A stretch of 40,086 nucleotides of DNA from Magnetospirillum sp. SS-4 (GTDB lineage Bacteria > Pseudomonadota > Alphaproteobacteria > Rhodospirillales > Magnetospirillaceae): the NCBI RefSeq assembly GCF_902729425.1, contig NZ_LR746532.1, forward strand, positions 58,270-98,355, in the 5' to 3' direction. Of this stretch, positions 35,504 to 40,086 are shown piece after piece. The translations under genes were made by a program, and so were the position numbers. Position 1 is the first letter of the stretch, and the number at the start of each line of letters is the position of its first letter. The notes below the pieces were generated by a model. The model ran no database searches, was not told the DNA's origin, and saw nothing but the letters and a program-made list of their open reading frames with translations.

Positions 35504-36172
35504 TCACCACGTCGGGCATAGCCGGTTGAGCCGGTGGTAATTGGCCTCGGTGTCGATGGCGCCGTCGCGGGCGTTCAGGTCTGCTTCGTAGGCGTCCAGA
35601 ACCGGTTGCAGGCCTTGCATCAGGCGTCCGGTGAGCTGGCGGACGGCGGCGGCGCCGTCGGCCCCGGTCGCCAGGGGCAAGATCGCGCGCGCCGAATCCG
35701 CCAGGGCTTTTTCCAGCCGGGGCGTCCAGTCCTGGAAGGTCCGGCGGGCGATGGCGACGTGCTCGTCCTCGTGGGCGCGGATGACGCGGTAATTGCAGCC
35801 GCCCGGCGGGTATTTCGAGGCGATGTCGACCCGGATGGGGTCAAGCCGCCAGGTGGCCTCGACACGGCCGAGGCCGACGCAACGGCGGCCGCCGCCCATG
35901 TCGACTTGCCAGATTTGCGGCGTGATCGCGACCTTGGTGCTGCTGCGGGTCAGGCCGGTGATGAACGAACCGCGCCCCAGCCGGGGGTTGCCGGCCAGGG
36001 CGGCGATCCGGGCAAGGCTCAGTTCGCCGCTGTAGACCGGGGCGGCCACGCCGGTGGACAGGCTGACCCGAATCTCCGGCGGCGGAGCGCCGGCGGGCGG
36101 CGGGCACGAGGCGGCCAGAACCGGCGTCGCCGCCAGGAGAAGCGGGCCGGCGAGGCTAAGACTTGCGCGCAT
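35504..36172 (-). CDS. Secreted HExxH-containing protein, DUF922-like
   Basis: A 222-residue exported protein with a signal peptide (about residues 1-21). A Pro-rich start leads into a domain with YSGELSLARIAALAGNP, a cluster of beta strands and H134-E-D-E-H138 (RAHEDEHVAIARRTF), an HExxH arrangement seen in zincin peptidases and in DUF922-type proteins. Whether it cuts peptides is not known. The start at 36172 is chosen because it gives the signal peptide; it lies 17 bases inside the 3' end of the sensor kinase gene, so the pair is translationally coupled and may act together. Confidence 0.65.
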   Translation of the reverse strand: MRASLSLAGPLLLAATPVLAASCPPPAGAPPPEIRVSLSTGVAAPVYSGELSLARIAALAGNPRLGRGSFITGLTRSSTKVAITPQIWQVDMGGGRRCVGLGRVEATWRLDPIRVDIASKYPPGGCNYRVIRAHEDEHVAIARRTFQDWTPRLEKALADSARAILPLATGADGAAAVRQLTGRLMQGLQPVLDAYEADLNARDGAIDTEANYHRLNRLCPTW

Positions 36173-38345
36173 GGCGGGCCGGCAGGGAAAAGAAGAAGGT
36201 GCTTCCGTTTCCGGGGCTGGATTCGACCCAGACCCTGCCGCCGTGGCGTTCGACGATCTTCTTGCTGACGGCGAGCCCGACGCCGGTCCCGTCGTATTCA
36301 TCGCGCAGGTGCAGGCGCTGGAAGATGACGAAGATGCGTTCGAAGTGTTCGGCGGCGATGCCGATGCCGTTGTCCCTGACCGAGAAGAGCCAGTCGTCGC
36401 CCTTGGCCTCGACCCCGACATGGATGCGCGGGGCGATTCCCGTGCCCCGGTATTTGAGGGCGTTGCCCACCAGATTCTGGAACAGGCTGACCATCTGGGC
36501 CTCGTCCACCTCGATGGCGGGCAACCGGTCGAAGGTGACCCGCGCCCCGGATTCGGCGATGGCGACGTTGAGGTTGCCAAGCGCGGTGGCCAGCGGCGCG
36601 TTCATGTCCACCGGCAGGAAGCGCTCGCCATGGGTGCTGACGCGGGAATAGGTCAGCAGGTCGGTGATCAGGCGGTGCATGCGCCGGGCGCCGTCGACGG
36701 CGAAGCCGATATATTCGTCGGCTTCCTTGTCCAGCCTGGAGGCATAGCGCCGTTGCAGCAATTGCAGGAAGCTGGTGACGGTGCGCAGCGGTTCCTGGAG
36801 ATCGTGGGAGGCGACATAGGCGAACTGGGTCAGTTCGGCGTTGGAACGCTCCAGTTCGCGGGTCCGTTTCGCCAGTTCGCCCTCGGCCGCCTTGCGCTCG
36901 GTGATGTCGCGCAGGATGGCGGTGAAGAAGGGGGCTCCGTCCATTTCCCAGTGGGACAGGGTCAGTTCCACCGGAAAGACCTCGCCATCGCGGCGGATTC
37001 CCTCGAACAGGGTTGGAATGCCCATGATGTTGCCGTCGCCGGTCTCCAGATAGCGGCGCATTCCGGCGGTGTGGCGTTCGCGGTAGGAATCGGGCATCAA
37101 GATGGTGACGTCGCGTCCCAGGATGTCGGCCTCGCGATAGCCGTAGATCCGTTCGGCCCCCTCGTTCCACGAGATGATGACGCCGGCGTCGTCGATGGAG
37201 ATGATGGCGTCGGCGGCGGTGCGGGCCACCGAGCGGAAGCGCCGTTCCGAATCCCTCAGCCGCTGTTCCGCCTTCTTGCGGTCGGTGATGTCGCGGATGC
37301 TCCAGCGCGATCCCATGCTGACGCCCTGGTCCGAGAAGATGGGCTGGAAGCTTGCCACCGCCCATTTGACGGCGCCGTTGCCGCAGATCAGGCGGAATTC
37401 CACATCGTTCTCGAAGCCGCCGGCCAGGGCGTCGGCGCGCAGGCGGCTTATCAGCGCCCGGTCGTCGGGATGGGTCATGGGCAGCGGGAAATCGGCCATC
37501 GACAGGCAATGTTCCTGGGAATAGCCGGCCAGGCGCTCCACCGCCGGATTGACCCAGCGCGGGCGTCCCTCCTGGTCCAGCCAGGATTCCCAGTCGAAGG
37601 TGTAATCGGCGATGGCGCGGAAGCGTTCCTCCTTCTCGTGGAGGTCGGCGCGGCTTTGCAGCAGCTGGCGATGCTGGGTGCTCAAGATCGTGTCCGCCCG
37701 GCGGACGATCAGGAACAGCGCCGCGTAAAGCAGGGCGAACATGACGATGATCACCAGGATCAGTCGGTGCGTCGCGCTTTCCAGGCGTTCCATGGTCGGG
37801 CTGACGTCGGAATACAGTTCCAGGATTCCGGCGATCTTGCCGTCGTCGGACCAGATGGGGCTGTAGGTTTCGACCACCCAGCGGTCCTTGACCATGCCGC
37901 CGGCCACCCGCATGGATTGGCGGAAATCGATCTTGCTGGCGGCGCGGCCGGCCAGGGCGGTGTGCAGGAGATCGCCGGGGCTTTCCCTGCCGGCCCCGAT
38001 CTCGTCGCGGACCGGCGAGTAAATGACCAATCCCCTGGCGTCGTAAACCTTGACCTTCAGGACCGGCAATCCGGCGGTCAGGCTGTCGATGGCGATGTCC
38101 AGCGCCCGCAACTCGCCGCGCTTGCGGACGTGGTCCGGCGGCAACCCGGCCAGGGACGAGAAGAAGGGAGCGAACTGCCGCCAGAATGTGCTGGCAAACG
38201 CGGTCGCCAGCCGGGCATTCTCCTCCTCGGCCATGCCGATATGCTCGTCCATCTGGTCGCCGCGGTACAGCGTCACCAGAAGGACGGCCGTTATGATCAG
38301 CACCACGGCACTGGTCAGCGAGAAATAGCGAAGCAGCCTGAACAT
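36156..38345 (-). CDS. Membrane sensor histidine kinase with two PAS domains
   Basis: A 729-residue kinase. Transmembrane helix 1 (about 7-27), a periplasmic sensor region of about 165 residues (28-190, with VYDARGLVIYSPVRDEIGAG and PIWSDDGKIAGILELYSD, resembling a Cache-like fold), transmembrane helix 2 (about 195-215), PAS 1 (about 245-365), PAS 2 (about 370-490), HisKA with phospho-acceptor His in ASHDLQEPLRT, and HATPase_c with N box FQNLVGNALKY and G box DNGIGIA and GTGVGLAVSKKI. No receiver domain is attached and no response regulator is adjacent, so the partner is unlinked. The ligand is unknown. Confidence 0.93.
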   Translation of the reverse strand: MFRLLRYFSLTSAVVLIITAVLLVTLYRGDQMDEHIGMAEEENARLATAFASTFWRQFAPFFSSLAGLPPDHVRKRGELRALDIAIDSLTAGLPVLKVKVYDARGLVIYSPVRDEIGAGRESPGDLLHTALAGRAASKIDFRQSMRVAGGMVKDRWVVETYSPIWSDDGKIAGILELYSDVSPTMERLESATHRLILVIIVMFALLYAALFLIVRRADTILSTQHRQLLQSRADLHEKEERFRAIADYTFDWESWLDQEGRPRWVNPAVERLAGYSQEHCLSMADFPLPMTHPDDRALISRLRADALAGGFENDVEFRLICGNGAVKWAVASFQPIFSDQGVSMGSRWSIRDITDRKKAEQRLRDSERRFRSVARTAADAIISIDDAGVIISWNEGAERIYGYREADILGRDVTILMPDSYRERHTAGMRRYLETGDGNIMGIPTLFEGIRRDGEVFPVELTLSHWEMDGAPFFTAILRDITERKAAEGELAKRTRELERSNAELTQFAYVASHDLQEPLRTVTSFLQLLQRRYASRLDKEADEYIGFAVDGARRMHRLITDLLTYSRVSTHGERFLPVDMNAPLATALGNLNVAIAESGARVTFDRLPAIEVDEAQMVSLFQNLVGNALKYRGTGIAPRIHVGVEAKGDDWLFSVRDNGIGIAAEHFERIFVIFQRLHLRDEYDGTGVGLAVSKKIVERHGGRVWVESSPGNGSTFFFSLPARHARKS

Positions 38346-38501
38346 CCGACGGTGCCGTAATTATCCTGTTTTAACCCTGGCGCGCTTGTCCTGCATAGAT
38401 ATACGCTTTATCGGTGATCGGGCAATGGGAATGAAGGTTCGGGCTTGACTATTTTATTTAACTATTCTTAGGAATAAGATATTCGACAGGGGCTAATGCT
38501 T

Positions 38502-39275
38502 ATGGCTATTCGAATTGCAACCTGGAATGTCAATTCCATTAGGGCCCGTCTCGCCAATGTCCTTGACTGGCTGAAAAGCCAGCAACCCGACGTTCTGCTG
38601 TTGCAGGAGATCAAGTGCCAGGACGAGGATTTTCCGGTGCTGGAAATCGGGGCGTGCGGATACTCGGCCGTCGTCTGCGGCCAGAAGAGCTATAACGGCG
38701 TCGCCATCTTGTCGCGCCACCCCATGTCCGATATCCGCCGGGGGTTGCCCGGCGACGGGTCCGACGTCCAGGCCCGATACGTGGAGGCGACGGTGGCCGG
38801 GTTTCGGGTGGCGTCGTTGTATCTGCCCAACGGCAATCCGGCGCCGGGCGACAAATACGATTACAAGCTGGCCTGGATGCGCCGTCTGCTCGGCCATGCC
38901 GCGACGCTGCTGCACGCCGGGCAGCCGCTGGTTCTGGCGGGCGATTACAACGTCTGTCCCACCGACGACGACGTCTTCGACCCGGTCCGCTGGCGCGACG
39001 ACGCCCTGTGCCGGCCGGAAAGCCGCGCCCTGTTCCGCGCCCTGCTCAATCTGGGACTGACCGAGGCCTTCCGCGCCCTGCATCCCGAGAAGGGCCGCTA
39101 TACCTTCTGGGATTATCAGGCCGGCGCCTGGCCGCGCGACGAGGGGCTGCGCATCGACCACCTGCTGTTGTCGCCCCAGGCGGCCGACCGGATGCTGGCC
39201 TGCGACATCGACAAGGGGCCGCGCGGCAGGGACAAGGCCAGCGACCACACCCCGGTCTGGGTGGATCTGGCCTGA
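38502..39275 (+). CDS. xthA: Exodeoxyribonuclease III / AP endonuclease
   Basis: A 257-residue DNA repair enzyme that nicks at abasic sites and removes 3' blocking groups. Motifs are complete: ATWNVNSIRAR with Asn7-type ligand, LLLQEIK with the metal Glu, AGDYNVCPTDDDVFD, and the C-terminal SDHTPVWVDL with the catalytic His. The start at 38502 is preferred over 38496, because AGGGG is then 9 bases upstream. It is divergent from the sensor kinase across an AT-rich gap that contains TTGACT (38445-38450), a possible -35 element. Confidence 0.95.
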   Translation: MAIRIATWNVNSIRARLANVLDWLKSQQPDVLLLQEIKCQDEDFPVLEIGACGYSAVVCGQKSYNGVAILSRHPMSDIRRGLPGDGSDVQARYVEATVAGFRVASLYLPNGNPAPGDKYDYKLAWMRRLLGHAATLLHAGQPLVLAGDYNVCPTDDDVFDPVRWRDDALCRPESRALFRALLNLGLTEAFRALHPEKGRYTFWDYQAGAWPRDEGLRIDHLLLSPQAADRMLACDIDKGPRGRDKASDHTPVWVDLA

Positions 39276-39309
39276 CCGGAGCGCCGTCCAGGGGCAACGC
39301 CAGGCCCCC

Positions 39310-39370
39310 CCACAATTTGTGGAGCCAGTGAATCGCGACCGGTCCTTCTGGGGAATCCCCTCCGGGTCGC
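39310..39370. repeat. Two dyads in the convergent gap after xthA
   Basis: CCACAA/TTGTGG (39310-39322, 1-base centre) and a larger imperfect dyad GCGACC/GGGTCGC (39335-39340 and 39364-39370) that encloses GGGGAATCCCC (39350-39360). They sit between the stops of xthA and the formyltransferase and could terminate both transcripts, though T-runs are absent. Confidence 0.35.
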
Positions 39371-39388
39371 TTCGGCCGTCGGGCGGCA

Positions 39389-40086
39389 TCATGGGGTATG
39401 CGGCGCTGCTTCTCTTGTGAATCTGTCTGTGGTCGACGTGATGAGGCTGTTCGGATTGTAGATAACATTGTCTACGCGGATGCGTGTAATGATGATGGCC
39501 GAGCTGTTCCCGCATGCAACCGTTATTGAATCTGTGTCGCGTCTGAGGACCTGTCCTGGAGTTCCATGGTAGGTTATTTCAATAATATTTGATGAAAGTA
39601 TATGTATCTTTGATCTTTTGTAATATGTAAATGCACATGGATATGGGTCGGATTGAGCTCTGATGAAATTATGTATTTCTTTTGAGTTTTTGTACCAATC
39701 TATCTGGCCGTCATCTTCAATCCGTTGTCCGCAATATGTTGCCTTGTTCTCGTCTTGTATGGAAAGCTGCGCCTGACCGGTGACAAGTGATTCCCACTTT
39801 CTTGGGAGTTCTCTTGTTAGTGCTGATTCGATTTTATTAAGGAGTGATTTGATATCGTCATTGGTATTATTTGTTATTGAGATCTGAAAAAGAATTTCTC
39901 CATTATCAACTCCTTCTGATATTTTAAATACAGTGCTGCCAACAGTATCGTCGCCATTTATAATTGACCATACTAGGGGTGATCCGCCCCGATATTTAGG
40001 AAGCAGTGAGTTGTGAACGCCCCACATGCCATTTGGAGCAAGTGATAAAATTTCATTATCAAGCAGGCGGTACCATCCGCATACCA
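39389..40086 (-). CDS. Formyltransferase (sugar or tRNA type), 5' end beyond the window
   Basis: The visible 231 residues run from before ...GWYRLLDNEILSLAPNG at the right edge to a stop at 39389. The N-10-formyl-tetrahydrofolate-dependent formyltransferase motifs are clear: WGVHNSLLPKYRGGSP (Asn-His region and SLLP loop), DNGEILFQ, and the C-terminal domain block DGQIDWYKNSKEIHNFIRAQSDPYP. The N-terminal part of the catalytic domain is missing only because the window ends. Sequence is closer in style to sugar nucleotide N-formyltransferases (ArnA- or WbkC-like) than to the housekeeping Met-tRNA enzyme, but I cannot settle it. The gene is AT-rich against a very GC-rich background, which suggests transfer. 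Confidence 0.85.
   Translation of the reverse strand, partial: VCGWYRLLDNEILSLAPNGMWGVHNSLLPKYRGGSPLVWSIINGDDTVGSTVFKISEGVDNGEILFQISITNNTNDDIKSLLNKIESALTRELPRKWESLVTGQAQLSIQDENKATYCGQRIEDDGQIDWYKNSKEIHNFIRAQSDPYPCAFTYYKRSKIHILSSNIIEITYHGTPGQVLRRDTDSITVACGNSSAIIITRIRVDNVIYNPNSLITSTTDRFTREAAPHTP

Noticed and set aside
38445-38490. A full promoter with TTGACT and a downstream -10 box before xthA
   Set aside because: TTGACT is present, but no good TATAAT-like element falls 16-18 bases downstream, so only the -35 is noted in the gene entry.
1-40086. Insertion sequences, integrases, prophage or toxin-antitoxin genes
   Set aside because: No transposase, integrase, terminal inverted repeat pair or toxin-antitoxin pair was found by eye on either strand.

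Overview
The window is GC-rich chromosomal DNA from a Gram-negative alphaproteobacterium. Gene content and style (Tad pilus locus in cpa order, alphaproteobacterial flagellin C-terminus, multi-PAS kinases, NsrR-like Rrf2 regulator) suggest Rhodospirillales, something like Magnetospirillum; that genus call is inference. No transposase, integrase or prophage gene is visible.

Layout. (1) 1-850: the last codons of a flagellin gene, a secreted SNase-fold protein and a tRNA-Lys(TTT) on the minus strand. (2) 844-3638, minus strand: a tightly packed three-gene operon (small membrane protein, secreted alpha/beta hydrolase, YhiN/BaiN-type flavoprotein). (3) 3946-12434, plus strand: a Tad/Flp pilus locus flp-cpaA-cpaB-cpaC-cpaD-cpaE-cpaF-tadB-tadC; tadD/tadE/tadF/tadG are not present here. 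A PAS-GGDEF-EAL-REC-Hpt protein follows, then an Rrf2-family Fe-S regulator. (4) 15586-19558, minus strand, less GC-rich: a four-gene unit of two small unknown proteins, a NodU/CmcH-type carbamoyltransferase and a SGNH/GDSL hydrolase, joined by ATGA overlaps. (5) 19575-31252: a complete type I-C CRISPR-Cas system. It has 53 repeats and 52 different spacers, a dyad-rich leader at the right end of the array, and the operon cas3-cas5c-cas8c-cas7-cas4-cas1-cas2, all transcribed leftward. (6) 31253-35500: a 435-bp regulatory gap, a periplasmic protein, a YqhA-type membrane protein and a copA-cueR copper efflux operon with a large palindromic CueR operator. (7) 35504-39275: a sensor kinase overlapping a secreted HExxH protein, and exodeoxyribonuclease III on the other strand. 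(8) 39389-right edge: an AT-rich, probably foreign, formyltransferase fragment.

How it works together. The Tad genes build a type IVb pilus: Flp is the subunit, CpaA processes it, CpaC/CpaD/CpaB form the outer-membrane channel, and CpaE/CpaF/TadB/TadC form the inner-membrane motor. The c-di-GMP/phosphorelay protein next to tadC is a plausible regulator of surface attachment. The CRISPR operon is intact for adaptation (Cas1/2/4), crRNA processing and surveillance (Cas5c/Cas7/Cas8c) and target destruction (Cas3). The carbamoyltransferase/SGNH unit lies directly downstream of the array on the same strand with no visible terminator in between, so pre-crRNA transcription may run into it. The carbamoyltransferase unit, the edge formyltransferase and the flagellin end all fit surface-glycan or flagellin-glycan modification, but that link is inference. 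The observations I rate highest are the carbamoyltransferase/SGNH module coupled to the array, and the leader dyads that share an inverted-repeat motif with the cas3 upstream region.
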